This document shows positions 16,394 to 25,335 of a stretch of 64,000 nucleotides of DNA, piece by piece. The stretch is from Actinomyces israelii DSM 43320 (GTDB taxonomy: Bacteria > Actinomycetota > Actinomycetes > Actinomycetales > Actinomycetaceae). The position numbers and the translations under genes are program-made. The stretch spans positions 186,001-250,000 of the forward strand of contig NZ_JONS01000001.1 in the NCBI RefSeq assembly GCF_000711965.1, given 5' to 3'. Below the pieces are notes generated by a model, which saw nothing but the letters and a program-made list of their open reading frames with translations, did not search any database and was not told the DNA's origin. Within the stretch, counting starts at the first letter, position 1, and each line of letters starts with the position of its first letter.

Positions 16394-17532
16394 ACGCCCC
16401 CACCACGCTCACGGCCGTCGAGTCCGTGCTCGACGAGGGCCGGCTGTCCGCCCTCATCGGCCATCCGGTCCGCGCGGCGCGCCTGCGCATCAAGCCGGAC
16501 GTGTCGCTGACGGTCGGCCTGGAGGATGCGGGCGCCTCCCGGCCCGTGGGCTGGGCGCGGCTGCTGTGGCCCGTCAGCCGCGTCAAGGCCGACAACGCCG
16601 CCAGGCGCGCCCGCCGCCGCGGCCGGTGCACCGAGCAGCGCGAGCTCGGCGACGGGATGACCCTGCAGGTCGGCCGCCTCGCAGCCGACCCGGCGCTGGC
16701 CGAGCACGTGGGCGCGGCCGTGCGCCGCGGGCTCCTGGAGCCCGACGACGCGCAGGTGCTGCGCTACAACCCGCTGCGGCGCCTGGTCATGCGGACCGCC
16801 GTCGGAGTGGTGCGCATCACCTCGACGCCCCAGGACGACGAGATCCTCCTGCGGGACTTCCTCGAGGGCCGCGTCCCGGTTCCCGAGCGCGTGAGTCTCC
16901 CGGGGGCCGAGGCGGGCCCGCCCGTGCACGTCAGCGCCCTGAGGCTCGTGGGCGACTGCGACCTGGAGCAGGCGTCCCGTCTCGAGGCGACCGCCGCGGC
17001 CGGAGCGGGGCTGGCGGCCCTGCACGCCCTGACCGGCCGTCTGCCCGACGAGGCGGCCCGGCGGCTGCCCGGCGGCAGGCCCGCCGGGCGCCCGGGGGCC
17101 GCTCACGCCTCGGTCCTGCGGGCGCTGGCGCCGCCGCTGGCCGCACGGGTGGAGGCCCTCGGCCGCAGGCTCCCCGGCCTGACCCGGGACCGGCGGGTCC
17201 TCGCGCACGGTGACTTCACCCCCGACCAGGTCCTCGTCCGGCTCGATGACGACGCCGTGTGGCTCACCGACTTCGACAGGTCCCGACTCGCGCCCGCCGA
17301 GCTCGACCTGGGCTCCTGCCTCGCCGTCGTCGGCCCCGAGGCCGGGGCCGCACTCCTGAAGGGCTACGCCGACGCCGGCGGGGACCTGCCGGACGGCGCC
17401 CGCCTGCGGGCGGGCATCGCCCACGCCCGGATGGCCCGCCTGGTCGAGCCCCTGCGACACGCCGATCCGCTGTGGCGCACCCGCATCGGCCAGAGGCTGG
17501 ACGAGCTGGAGGAGACATGCGCAGCGCACTGA
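16390..17532 (+). CDS. APH-fold phosphotransferase, first of two
   Basis: 380 residues. The C-terminal half has the aminoglycoside phosphotransferase/choline kinase fold: RVLAHGDFTPDQVLV (about 270-284) is the catalytic loop and VWLTDFDRSRLAPAELDLGS supplies the metal-binding DFD. The residue normally Asn in HGDxxxxN is Gln. The N-terminal 95 residues contain RLRIKPDVSLTVGLE and an ATP-binding VVRI strand. Located between the exporter and a second, diverged kinase of the same fold, so it probably phosphorylates a sugar of the glycan rather than an antibiotic. It overlaps the exporter stop by four bases. Substrate unknown. Confidence 0.78.
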   Translation: MNAPTTLTAVESVLDEGRLSALIGHPVRAARLRIKPDVSLTVGLEDAGASRPVGWARLLWPVSRVKADNAARRARRRGRCTEQRELGDGMTLQVGRLAADPALAEHVGAAVRRGLLEPDDAQVLRYNPLRRLVMRTAVGVVRITSTPQDDEILLRDFLEGRVPVPERVSLPGAEAGPPVHVSALRLVGDCDLEQASRLEATAAAGAGLAALHALTGRLPDEAARRLPGGRPAGRPGAAHASVLRALAPPLAARVEALGRRLPGLTRDRRVLAHGDFTPDQVLVRLDDDAVWLTDFDRSRLAPAELDLGSCLAVVGPEAGAALLKGYADAGGDLPDGARLRAGIAHARMARLVEPLRHADPLWRTRIGQRLDELEETCAAH

Positions 17533-18563
17533 CGGCACTGACCCCGCCGCGGCGGAGCCCGGCGTCGGTCCTCCCCCGGGTTCCCGGCCTGCGCCGGGCC
17601 TGGCCGCGGGAGGACGGCAGCATCGCCTTCGAGGCCGTGGACGGGAAGGGCCTGCTGCGGGCCGGGCGCATCGGCCCCGCCGGCCGGTGGAGCCTCGCGC
17701 CCTACGCCACGGACCCCGCCCTGCCCGCCCTGTCCCCCGAGGCCGACGGCGACCTGGTCGTCCACAGGCTCGGACGCCGCGCGGTCGTCGTCGGCGCCTC
17801 CCGGGTACGCAAGCTCGTGCGCCTCGGGCGCGCCCGCCGCCTGGCGCCCCCCGAGGCGCTGAGCCCCTTCCGGCGGGCCGGCCTGCGCACCGCCGAGGTC
17901 GTCGAGCGCGGGGCGTCCCGCATCGACCTCGAGCTCCTGCCCGGACGCCCCCTGCACGATCTGGGCGAGGAGGGGATGGCGGGCTGGGAGCGACTGGCCC
18001 GGGCGTGGCCGGCCGCCGTCCGCGCCACGGCCTCCCTGCCCGAGCACACCGCCGCGCACGAGGCGGCCGTGCTGCGGACCTGGCTCGACCGGACGCGCGC
18101 GGCGGGGGCCCTCGACGTCCTCGACGCCATCGCCGGCCGCGGCCGGATCGAGCGGGAGGTCGAGCGCGCGTGCGCCGCCCTGGGGCAGGCCGGCGGCCCC
18201 CCCGTCGTCTCGCACCGCGACCTGCACGACGGCCAGCTCCTGTGGGACGGGCGCGACCTGTCCCTCCTCGACCTGGACACGGCCGCCACCGCGGAGGCGG
18301 CCCTGGACCTGGGCAACCTCGCCGCGCACGTCGACCTCATGCGCGTCCAGGGCCGCCTGGGCGCCGCCGCCCACGACCGCGTCCTCGGTCTTCTCGACGG
18401 CGTGGCGGCGCGGCTGCCCACCAGCTCCCGGCGGCTGCGCGCCTACCGGGACGCGTCGCTCCTGCGCCTGGCCCTCGTCCACGTCTTCCGCCCCGGCGCA
18501 GGAGCGTGGCTGGCCGCCTGGACGCACCACGCCCTGCACACCACTACCACCCATACCACCTGA
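17517..18563 (+). CDS. APH-fold phosphotransferase, second of two
   Basis: 348 residues. VVSHRDLHDGQLLW (about residues 233-246) is the HxDxxxxN catalytic loop, again with Gln in place of Asn, and SLLDLDTAATAEAALDLGNLAAH follows as the DxD metal site. VRKLVRLGRARRLAPPEAL is the nucleotide-binding lysine region. Overall likeness to the preceding gene is low apart from the fold, so the two are old paralogues or independent recruits rather than a recent duplication. It starts inside the end of the previous gene (16-base overlap) with GAGGAG just before the ATG. Probably modifies or activates a sugar in the same pathway. Confidence 0.75.
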   Translation: MRSALTALTPPRRSPASVLPRVPGLRRAWPREDGSIAFEAVDGKGLLRAGRIGPAGRWSLAPYATDPALPALSPEADGDLVVHRLGRRAVVVGASRVRKLVRLGRARRLAPPEALSPFRRAGLRTAEVVERGASRIDLELLPGRPLHDLGEEGMAGWERLARAWPAAVRATASLPEHTAAHEAAVLRTWLDRTRAAGALDVLDAIAGRGRIEREVERACAALGQAGGPPVVSHRDLHDGQLLWDGRDLSLLDLDTAATAEAALDLGNLAAHVDLMRVQGRLGAAAHDRVLGLLDGVAARLPTSSRRLRAYRDASLLRLALVHVFRPGAGAWLAAWTHHALHTTTTHTT

Positions 18564-18574
18564 TGGAGGCCACG

Positions 18575-19966
18575 ATGAGACTGACAGTGATCGGCTGCGG
18601 ATATCTTGGGGCCGTCCACGCCGCGGCCATGGCCGAGCTCGGCCACCACGTCCTCGGCGTCGAGACCGACCCTGCGCGGCTGGCGCCGCTCGCCCGCGGC
18701 GAGTCGCCCTTCTACGAGCCCGGCCTGGAGGAGCTGCTGCGCCGGGGCGCGCGGGAGGGGCGGCTGCGGTACACCGATGATCCCGCCCACGCAGAGCTCG
18801 CCGGCGCCGCGGTCCACTTCCTGGCCGTCGGCACGCCCCAGTCCCCGTCCGGCCGCGGCACAGACCTCAGCTGCCTGTGGGAGGCGGTCGATGCCCTGGC
18901 CGCGGCACTGCCGCGGCGCCGGCACCTGGCCGGGCTGCCGCTGGTGGTCGGCAAGTCGACCGTGCCCGTGGGAACCGCGGCCCGGGTCGCCGACCGCCTG
19001 GCCGGGCGCGCCCTGGTCGTGTGGAACCCCGAGTTCCTGCGCGAGGGCACGGCAGTGGCCGACACCCTGCGGCCCGATCGCCTCGTCTACGGGCTGCCGG
19101 CCCGGGCCGCGCAGGCCGCGAGGGCCCGATCCCTGCTGGACGAGGTGTACATCGAGCTCCTCGTCGCCGGCGTGCCCCGCCTGGAGATGGACTACCAGAC
19201 CGCCGAGCTGGTCAAGACGGCGGCGAACTCCTTCCTCGCCACGAAGATCAGCTTCATCAACGCGATGTCCTCGGTGTGCGCCGCCGCGGGGGCCGACGTC
19301 GCCGTGCTGGCGGACGCGATCGGGCGCGACGAGCGGATCGGCGGGCAGTTCCTGCGGGCGGGAATCGGCTTCGGCGGCGGCTGCCTGCCCAAGGACCTGC
19401 GGGGCCTGGGGGCGCGCGCCGCCGAGCTGGGCGTGACGGAGCTGGCCTCGTTCCTGGAGCAGGTCGACGCCATCAACCGGGGACAGCGCGACCTGGTGAC
19501 GCGGATGGCCCTGGACGCCCTGGGAGGCGATCCCGCCGGACGGGCGGTGACGGTCCTGGGCATCACCTTCAAGCCCGCCAGCGACGACCTGCGGGACTCC
19601 CCCGCCCTTGATGTGGCGCTGCGCCTGGCGGACGCCGGCGCCGACGTCACCGTCCACGACCCCGAGGGCCTGCCCGGCCTGTCCGGCCTCCGCCCCGCCC
19701 TGCGAGCGCAGCCGGACGCGCTGGTGGCGCTGGAGGGCGCCGACCTGGTCATCCTGGGCACGGAGTGGGAGGAGCTGACCGGCCTGGATCCCGCGGCGGC
19801 GGCCCGGCGGGTGGCGCGCCGCGTCATCATCGACGCGCGCAACGCCCTGGTCCCCTCCCGGTGGACGGGGGCCGGGTGGGACTACCGGGGGATCGGCCGC
19901 CCGCGCCCGCCCCAGCAGCGGAGGGTGCCGACGCCCCGGCGCTGCGCGGGCACAATAGTCGGATGA
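18575..19966 (+). CDS. UDP-glucose/GDP-mannose dehydrogenase family protein
   Basis: 463 residues. Oxidises a nucleotide sugar at C6 to the uronic acid with two NAD. The N-terminal Rossmann motif is VIGCGYLGAVHAA; STVPVGTA and NPEFLREGTAVAD are family signatures; the catalytic cysteine is Cys270 in GFGGGCLPKDLRGL; VLGITFKPASDDLRDSPA begins the UDP-binding domain. A C-terminal extension of about 25 basic residues is unusual. The ATG at 18575 has GGAGG six bases upstream and is preferred over the ATG at 18563. In this operon it would supply a uronic acid, making the exported glycan acidic. UDP-glucose is the commonest substrate but GDP-mannose cannot be excluded. Confidence 0.9.
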   Translation: MRLTVIGCGYLGAVHAAAMAELGHHVLGVETDPARLAPLARGESPFYEPGLEELLRRGAREGRLRYTDDPAHAELAGAAVHFLAVGTPQSPSGRGTDLSCLWEAVDALAAALPRRRHLAGLPLVVGKSTVPVGTAARVADRLAGRALVVWNPEFLREGTAVADTLRPDRLVYGLPARAAQAARARSLLDEVYIELLVAGVPRLEMDYQTAELVKTAANSFLATKISFINAMSSVCAAAGADVAVLADAIGRDERIGGQFLRAGIGFGGGCLPKDLRGLGARAAELGVTELASFLEQVDAINRGQRDLVTRMALDALGGDPAGRAVTVLGITFKPASDDLRDSPALDVALRLADAGADVTVHDPEGLPGLSGLRPALRAQPDALVALEGADLVILGTEWEELTGLDPAAAARRVARRVIIDARNALVPSRWTGAGWDYRGIGRPRPPQQRRVPTPRRCAGTIVG

Positions 19967-21435
19967 AGCTCGTCGCCGCGGTCTCCCGAGCCACGATCCG
20001 CACCCGGCTGATCTGGACGGTCGTCCTGGTCTCCTCCGTCGCGCTGCTCACCTCCGGGGCGGCGGTGTGGGTCCTGGGCCTGCGCAGCCTCCACGGCGAG
20101 ATCGACACGCGCCTGGCGCTGACCCGCACCGAGCTGCGCCGCCTGGCGGACAAGGGCGTCGACCCGGCCACGGGGCACGCTCTCGCCGGCCCCTCGCAGG
20201 TCGTCCTGGCGCACCTGGAGCGCTCCTCCCTGCCCCCCTCCGAGGAGGAGCTCGGCATCGTCGACGGCAGCCTGCGGTGGGTCTCCGCCCAGGGTGGTGA
20301 GCCGTCCCCTCAGGCGGATCCTGCGCTCCTGGAGCGGCTGCTCGCGCTGTCGGCCTCGGAGGAGTCGGTCATCGAGACCGTCGAGACCGTCTCGGGACGC
20401 CACCGGGTGCTGGTCGTGCCGCTCGACGACGGGACCCACAGGGCCGCCCTGGCGCGCCTGGTGGACCTGGGCGCCGCGGAGGCCGAGCTGCGGCGCACCA
20501 TGGGCCTGTACGCGAGCGCCGCCGCCGTCACGGTCGCCCTGGTCACGGCGCTGTCGTGGTTCGGCGTCGCCCGGCTGCTGCGCCCCATCGAGGAGCTGCG
20601 CCGGGCCACCGAGGCGATTGACGAGCGCGACCTGACCACCCGCGTCCCGGTGCGCGGGCGCGACGACCTGTCCGCCCTGGCCGGCGCCGTCAACCGGATG
20701 CTGGACCGGGTCCAGCGCTCCGTCGAGGCGCAGCGCGAGCTCCTGGACGACGTCGGCCACCAGCTGCGCACCCCGATCACGGTCGTGCGCGGCCACCTGG
20801 AGCTCATCGACGCCGCCGACCCCGACGACGTCGCCCAGACCAGGGACCTGACCATCGACGAGCTCGACCGCATGGGGACGCTGGTCGCCGGGCTCCTGGA
20901 GGTCGCCCGCAGCTCGAGCAGCGACTTCGTCTCCCCCGCGCCCACCGACGTGGCCGCGCTGACGACACAGGTCCTCGACAAGGCCCGCGCGCTGGGGCCG
21001 CGGAAGTGGACCCTGGCGTCCAGCGCCGCGGCGACGGCGCTGCTCGATCCGACCCGGGTCACCGAGGCGTGGCTAGAGCTGGCGGGCAACGCGGTCAAGT
21101 ACTCCCCTGAGGGCTCCGAGATCCGCCTGGGCTCGCAGACGGAGGGCGGCAGCCTGCTCCTGCGGGTGGAGGACCAGGGCATCGGCATCGCCCCGGAGGA
21201 CCTGGCCAGGGTGCGGCGGCGCCTGACCCGCCTCCCGGAGGCCGCGGCCATGGCGCAGGGGACGGGCCTGGGGCTGAGCGTCGTGGAGAACATCGCCGCC
21301 GCCCACGGCGGGAGGCTCGACATCGCCTCCCGGCCCGGGCGGGGATCCGTGTTCACGCTGCGCCTGCCGATACGGGAGCCCGGCGCCGGGAACGCTCACC
21401 AGGACGCGCACCACGAGTCAGGAGGACTCCCATGA
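19963..21435 (+). CDS. Sensor histidine kinase (HAMP, HisKA, HATPase)
   Basis: 490 residues. Membrane segments at about 16-38 and 182-202 flank an extracytoplasmic sensor of about 140 residues with no cysteine pairs or known fold signature. A HAMP linker (about 203-255), HisKA with phosphoacceptor His266 in DDVGHQLRTPI, and an ATPase domain with ELAGNAVKYSPEG, EDQGIGIAPEDL and GTGLGLSVV follow. The start overlaps the dehydrogenase stop (ATGA), so the kinase is translated with the glycan genes, not just nearby. It likely senses envelope state or the product itself and signals to the next gene. Confidence 0.92.
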   Translation: MKLVAAVSRATIRTRLIWTVVLVSSVALLTSGAAVWVLGLRSLHGEIDTRLALTRTELRRLADKGVDPATGHALAGPSQVVLAHLERSSLPPSEEELGIVDGSLRWVSAQGGEPSPQADPALLERLLALSASEESVIETVETVSGRHRVLVVPLDDGTHRAALARLVDLGAAEAELRRTMGLYASAAAVTVALVTALSWFGVARLLRPIEELRRATEAIDERDLTTRVPVRGRDDLSALAGAVNRMLDRVQRSVEAQRELLDDVGHQLRTPITVVRGHLELIDAADPDDVAQTRDLTIDELDRMGTLVAGLLEVARSSSSDFVSPAPTDVAALTTQVLDKARALGPRKWTLASSAAATALLDPTRVTEAWLELAGNAVKYSPEGSEIRLGSQTEGGSLLLRVEDQGIGIAPEDLARVRRRLTRLPEAAAMAQGTGLGLSVVENIAAAHGGRLDIASRPGRGSVFTLRLPIREPGAGNAHQDAHHESGGLP

Positions 21436-22097
21436 GCACTGTGCTGATCGTCGAGGATGAGGCCCGCATCGCCTCCTTCCTCACCAAGGGGCTCAGGGCG
21501 GCGGGCTTCACGCCCCGGGTCGTGGCGCGAGGCGGCGAGGCCGTGGAGACGGCCCTCCAGGGAGGCGTCGACCTCATCCTGCTGGACGTGGGTCTGCCCG
21601 ACATCGACGGCTTCGAGGTCCTGGAGCGCCTGCGCGGACAGGGCGTGAGGACGCCCATCATTATGCTCACGGCCCGCTCCTCGGTGTCGGACCGCGTGGC
21701 GGGCCTGGAGAACGGGGCCGACGACTATATGCCCAAGCCCTTCTCCTTCGAGGAGCTCGTCGCCAGGATCCGTCTGCGCCTGCACCCGCCGACGGCGGAG
21801 AGCGCCGCAGACCGCACCCTGCTCGAGCACGGCGGGCTGGCCCTGGACCTGCGCACCCGGCGCGTGAGTGTTGACGGGCGCTGGGTGGACCTGTCGGCGC
21901 GGGAGTTCTCGCTGGCGGAGACCTTCATGCGCCACCCGGGCCAGGTCCTCAGCCGCGAGCAGCTGCTGGCCCGGGTGTGGGGGCTGGACTTCGACCCGGG
22001 GTCCAATGTCGTCGACGTGTACGTCTCCTACCTGCGGGGCAAGCTCGGCAGGGACCGGCTGGAGACGGTCAGGGGCGTCGGCTACCGGCTCGTGTAG
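21432..22097 (+). CDS. OmpR-family response regulator
   Basis: 221 residues. Receiver domain with acidic pocket EDE (8-10), phosphoacceptor Asp52 in LILLDVGLPDIDG, and KPFSFEELVARI with the conserved Lys. The C-terminal winged helix has LSAREFSLAETFMRHPGQVLSREQLL and VVDVYVSYLRGKLGRDRLETVRGVGYRL. It overlaps the kinase by ATGA and ends the operon. The 11-base direct repeats at 10960-10992 upstream of the operon have the spacing expected for this family, so feedback control of the whole cluster is plausible. Confidence 0.94.
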   Translation: MSTVLIVEDEARIASFLTKGLRAAGFTPRVVARGGEAVETALQGGVDLILLDVGLPDIDGFEVLERLRGQGVRTPIIMLTARSSVSDRVAGLENGADDYMPKPFSFEELVARIRLRLHPPTAESAADRTLLEHGGLALDLRTRRVSVDGRWVDLSAREFSLAETFMRHPGQVLSREQLLARVWGLDFDPGSNVVDVYVSYLRGKLGRDRLETVRGVGYRLV

Positions 22098-22100
22098 GCG

Positions 22101-22128
22101 CCCGTCGGCCGCCCCGCGCGCCGGCGGG
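22101..22128. terminator. Hairpin between convergent genes
   Basis: CCCGTCGGC (22101-22109) pairs with GCCGGCGGG (22120-22128), nine base pairs including one G-U, with a ten-base loop. It lies between the response regulator stop and the opposing small-protein stop, so it could end transcription from both sides. No T tract. Confidence 0.45.
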
Positions 22129-22524
22129 TCAGTCGCCGTCGCCGTCGCCGCGGTCCTCGGGCTCCTTCCCGAGGTCGTCGGCGTCGTTGTCGGGCTCGTC
22201 CGGGGACAGGTCCTGGGGAGGCGGGGGCGGGACGACGACGGGGGAGGCCGGCGCCGCCCCCGGGGAGTCCGCCGTCCCCAGGGTGTCCGCCGCGCCGGAG
22301 GCCGCCGCCCTGGGGGACGCCATCGTCTCCGGGACCGAGGACGAGGAGGCCCGCGCGTCCGGGGGCGCCGGCGCCATGGTGATCCCCGGCTCGCCGGCCG
22401 GCTCGGAGGGTCCGCGCAGCACGAGCGCGGCCAGGCCGGCGAGGGCGACGGCGGCGGTCACCGTCACGGCCGCCGCGATCACCCGGCCGCGATCGCGTCT
22501 CACCAGCCGCTCACGGGCGCACAT
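22129..22524 (-). CDS. Small membrane-anchored protein with acidic Pro-rich tail
   Basis: 131 residues with no recognised domain. Basic N-terminus [14 protein letters not shown], one hydrophobic segment [22 protein letters not shown] (about 15-36), then a Pro/Ser/Ala-rich outside part containing PVVVPPPPP and a strongly acidic end ([13 protein letters not shown]...GDGDGD). It overlaps the proA stop by 14 bases and is probably co-transcribed with it. The other frames in this stretch have no better candidate. Could be a spurious frame in GC-rich DNA, but the charge layout (basic, hydrophobic, acidic) favours a real type II membrane protein. Confidence 0.5.
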   Translation of the reverse strand: MCARERLVRRDRGRVIAAAVTVTAAVALAGLAALVLRGPSEPAGEPGITMAPAPPDARASSSSVPETMASPRAAASGAADTLGTADSPGAAPASPVVVPPPPPQDLSPDEPDNDADDLGKEPEDRGDGDGD

Positions 22525-23827
22525 GCCCGTCCCCCTCGACGATCCACTGCGTCGTCGTCAGGGCCGCCAGTCCCATCGGGCCGCGGGCGTGGAGCTTCTG
22601 GGTGGAGATGCCGAGCTCGGCGCCCAGGCCCAGCTGGCCGCCGTCGGTGAAGCGGGTCGAGGCGTTGACCATGACGACGGCGGAGTCGACGGCCCCGGTG
22701 AAGCGGTTCACAGCGGTGACGTCCTGGGTGAGGATCGCCTCGGTGTGCCCGGTGGACCAGCGCGCGATGTGGTCGACGGCCTCCTCCAGGTCCGCCACGA
22801 CGCGCACGGCCAGGTCGGGGCTGCCGTACTCGGTGGCCCAGTCCTCCTCGGTGGCGGGCACCAGCAGATCCCCGCGGCCGGCCCGCGCGGCCGGGGCGCG
22901 CAGCACGGCCTCGGCGGCCGCGTCCACGTGGAGGGTGACGCCCCCCTCCCACAGCGCCGCCGCCGCGGCCGGCAGGAGGCGGTCGGCGACGTCGCGGTGC
23001 ACCAGGAGCGTCTCGGCGGCGTTGCACACGCCCACGCGCTGGGTCTTGGCGTTGACGATAATCGGCACGGCGGCCCCGAGGTCGGCACGGGCGTCGGCGT
23101 AGATGTGGCAGTTGCCGCTGCCGGTCTCGATGACGGGCACCGCGGACTGCTCCACGACGGCCCTGATGAGCCCGGCCCCGCCGCGCGGGACGAGCACGTC
23201 GATGAGGCCGCGGGCCCGCATGAGCGCCTCGGCCCCCGGCCTGCCGGCGGCGTCGACGGTCGCGACCAGGTCCGCGGGCAGGCCGGCGGAGGCCAGGGCG
23301 TCGCGCAGGACGCCCACAATGGCGGCGTTGGTCCGCTCGGCGGCGCTGCCGCCGCGCAGCACGACGGCGTTGCCGGACTTCAGCGTCAGGGCGGCGACGT
23401 CCACGGTGACGTTGGGCCGCGCCTCGTAGATCATGCCGACCACGCCCACGGGGACCCGCACGCGGCGCACCCGCAGGCCGTTGGGCAGGGTGCGGCCGTC
23501 GACGACCTCGCCGACCGGGTCGGGCAGGGCGGCGATCTCGCGCAGGGAGCCGGCGATGGCGGCGATGCGCTCAGGGGTCAGGGTCAGACGGTCGATCAGG
23601 CCCGCCCGCATGCCCGCTGTGCGGGCGCGCTCCAGGTCGGCCGTGTTGGCCGCCAGGACGCCCGTGGCGGCCTCCCCGAGACGATCGGCCATGGCGTGCA
23701 GCCCGGCGTCCTTGACCTCGCGGCGGGCCCCGGCCACGGTCCGCTGCGCGCAGCGGGCGGCTCGGGCCGCGCGCGCGACCAGGTCGGTCGCGTCCTGCCG
23801 GCGGGGGCTGCTGGGAGTAGCGCTCAT
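22511..23827 (-). CDS. proA: Gamma-glutamyl phosphate reductase
   Basis: 438 residues. Reduces glutamate 5-phosphate to glutamate semialdehyde with NADPH, the second step of proline synthesis. Aldehyde dehydrogenase fold with [41 protein letters not shown] and the catalytic cysteine in [17 protein letters not shown]; the C-terminal [13 protein letters not shown] is family-specific. Normally adjacent to proB; here the two are separated by about 1.9 kb carrying an opposite-strand ATPase pair. TATGGT lies six bases before the ATG at 23827, so the mRNA may be leaderless. Confidence 0.96.
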   Translation of the reverse strand: MSATPSSPRRQDATDLVARAARAARCAQRTVAGARREVKDAGLHAMADRLGEAATGVLAANTADLERARTAGMRAGLIDRLTLTPERIAAIAGSLREIAALPDPVGEVVDGRTLPNGLRVRRVRVPVGVVGMIYEARPNVTVDVAALTLKSGNAVVLRGGSAAERTNAAIVGVLRDALASAGLPADLVATVDAAGRPGAEALMRARGLIDVLVPRGGAGLIRAVVEQSAVPVIETGSGNCHIYADARADLGAAVPIIVNAKTQRVGVCNAAETLLVHRDVADRLLPAAAAALWEGGVTLHVDAAAEAVLRAPAARAGRGDLLVPATEEDWATEYGSPDLAVRVVADLEEAVDHIARWSTGHTEAILTQDVTAVNRFTGAVDSAVVMVNASTRFTDGGQLGLGAELGISTQKLHARGPMGLAALTTTQWIVEGDGHVRP

Positions 23828-23833
23828 GGCAGC

Positions 23834-23839
23834 ACCATA
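23834..23839 (-). promoter_or_regulatory. -10 element of proA, leaderless type
   Basis: TATGGT on the minus strand, followed by six bases and the ATG at 23827. This spacing places transcription start at or very near the start codon. No ribosome-binding sequence fits in the gap. Confidence 0.5.
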
Positions 23840-24173
23840 CGTGCCGGGCCCGCGCCGTGGGAGGGCGTGCGCCGCACGCCCTGAGCGGGATCTTCGCTCT
23901 CGCTTCGGACAAGGACTGCGTTCCGGCTACCATGCCGCGGAAAGACGCGGTAGGATTCATCGGGCGAGGGCGCTTGGCCGTTCCGCCCATGGCTTGAGCA
24001 TCCGCATCGCTCGCCGTGGGTCGACACCACCACCACCCGCGGTCGAGTGCCCTCGCCCCTGCCCGTGGAGCTGGGCGGCGCGCAGTGGCGCCCGCGGGTC
24101 CTGCGCCGCTGCACCCACTGTCATCCGCCGTAGGATTCTTCTGAGCATCGAGCAGGAAGGGCGAGCACCGTCC
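23840..24173. other. Gene-free stretch upstream of the AAA ATPase
   Basis: No supported gene. The nonamer GTAGGATTC occurs twice, at 23950-23958 and 24130-24138, exactly 180 bases apart; the second copy contains TAGGAT and could be the -10 box for the ATPase gene about 40 bases downstream. Base composition is a little less biased than in the flanking pro genes, consistent with an inserted segment. Confidence 0.4.
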
Positions 24174-25335
24174 ATGAGGATCACGCACCTGGCAGCAAGC
24201 AACTGGCGGAACTTCAAGAATGTGGAGTTCGACGTCGGGGAGCGCCTCTTCGTCGTGGGCCCCAACGCGGCCGGCAAGTCCAACCTTCTCGATGTCTTCC
24301 GTTTTCTGGCGGACATCGTCGGCCGGGGGGGGCGGGCTCGCCTCCGCGATCGAGCGCCGAGGCGGGCTGGGGAAGGTCCGCAGCCTGTTCTCCCGGACCA
24401 ATGCGAAAGGCCGCCTTGTCGTTGACGTGAGGCTGCAGGACGGCCAGGACTCATGGCGGTACAGGCTCTCCGTCAAGGGTGAGGGGAAAGGGCGAAACCG
24501 TCCCGTCGTCGATGAGGAGCTGGTCATGAAGAACGGAGAGGAGCTGCTCAGACGCCCCGATGACCGTGATCGCGAGGACGAGGTCCTCCTGACCCAGACG
24601 CACCTCGAGCAGATCGCCTCCAACCAGCGGTTCCGCCCCATCGCCGACTACTTCGACCGGGTCCAGTACTTCCACCTCGTCCCGCAGATCATCCGTGACC
24701 CCTCACGCGCCCTCGTCGCCAACGACGATCCCTTCGGAAGCGACTTCATCGTCCAGATGAATGCGACCGCGCCTCGAACCCGCGACGCGTGGCTCAGACG
24801 CATGCAGGAGGCTCTGCGCGCGGCTGTCCCCGGTTTCGTCTCCCTGACCATCGAGAGTGACCCCGCCGGCAGACCTCACCTGATCGCGGGCTACAAGAAC
24901 TGGCGCTCAGCGCCATCGAGACAGAACGAGGCGGACTTCTCCGACGGCACGCTAAGGCTCATCGGACTTCTATGGGCCATTATCAAGACACCGACAAGCC
25001 CCGGGATCCTGCTGCTGGAGGAGCCCGAGCTCTCGCTCAACAGCGCAATCGTGAGGATCCTGCCCTCGATGCTCGCCCAGGCACGGCGCTCCTCGGACCT
25101 TCAGGTCATCCTGTCCACCCATGCCCCTGAGATCCTCGACGACGAGGGCATCAGTCCGAGTGAGGTCCTCGTCCTTCGCGTCACGGACGACGGCTCACGC
25201 GCGGCTCTCCTGTCCTCTTCGCAAGAGGCGATGGACGATCTCGCTCTGGGACTGACCGCATCTGACGTCGTCAACGGCCTGATCGCTCCCGAGGACCTCA
25301 CCGGGCTGGTCCGGGCAGTACGGAACCGCCGATGA
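24174..25335 (+). pseudogene. AAA family ATPase (OLD/AAA15-like), frameshifted at a G8 tract
   Basis: The N-terminal part MRITHLAASNWRNFKNVEFD with Walker A GPNAAGKS (about 35-42) is read from 24174. After a run of eight G at 24325-24332 the homologous remainder continues one base ahead, from GGLASAIERRGG onward. It includes Walker B ILLLEEPELSLN, the STHAPEILDD switch and ends at 25335. With seven G the gene would encode 386 residues without a break. Such ATPases pair with Toprim or nuclease partners in phage-defence systems (OLD, PARIS, AbiL types, known generally). The next gene starts within its stop (ATGA). The segment splits proB from proA and is less GC-biased than its surroundings, suggesting transfer. 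Inactive as written, or switchable by slippage. Confidence 0.8.
24325..24332 (+). repeat. G8 homopolymer at the frameshift point of the ATPase gene
   Basis: Eight consecutive G lie exactly where the ATPase frame breaks. Loss of one G restores DIVGRGGGLASAIERRGG in one frame. Homopolymers of this length are prone to slippage in replication, and also to sequencing error. Confidence 0.85.

Noticed and set aside
19950-19965. AATAGT before the histidine kinase ATG as a leaderless promoter
   Set aside because: The hexamer is only three bases from the start codon and the gene overlaps the dehydrogenase, so coupling within the operon explains its expression.
23571-24641. 356-residue minus-strand frame across the proA upstream region
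   Set aside because: It is antisense to the ATPase and out of frame with proA; composition is Arg/Ser/Pro-rich with no motif.
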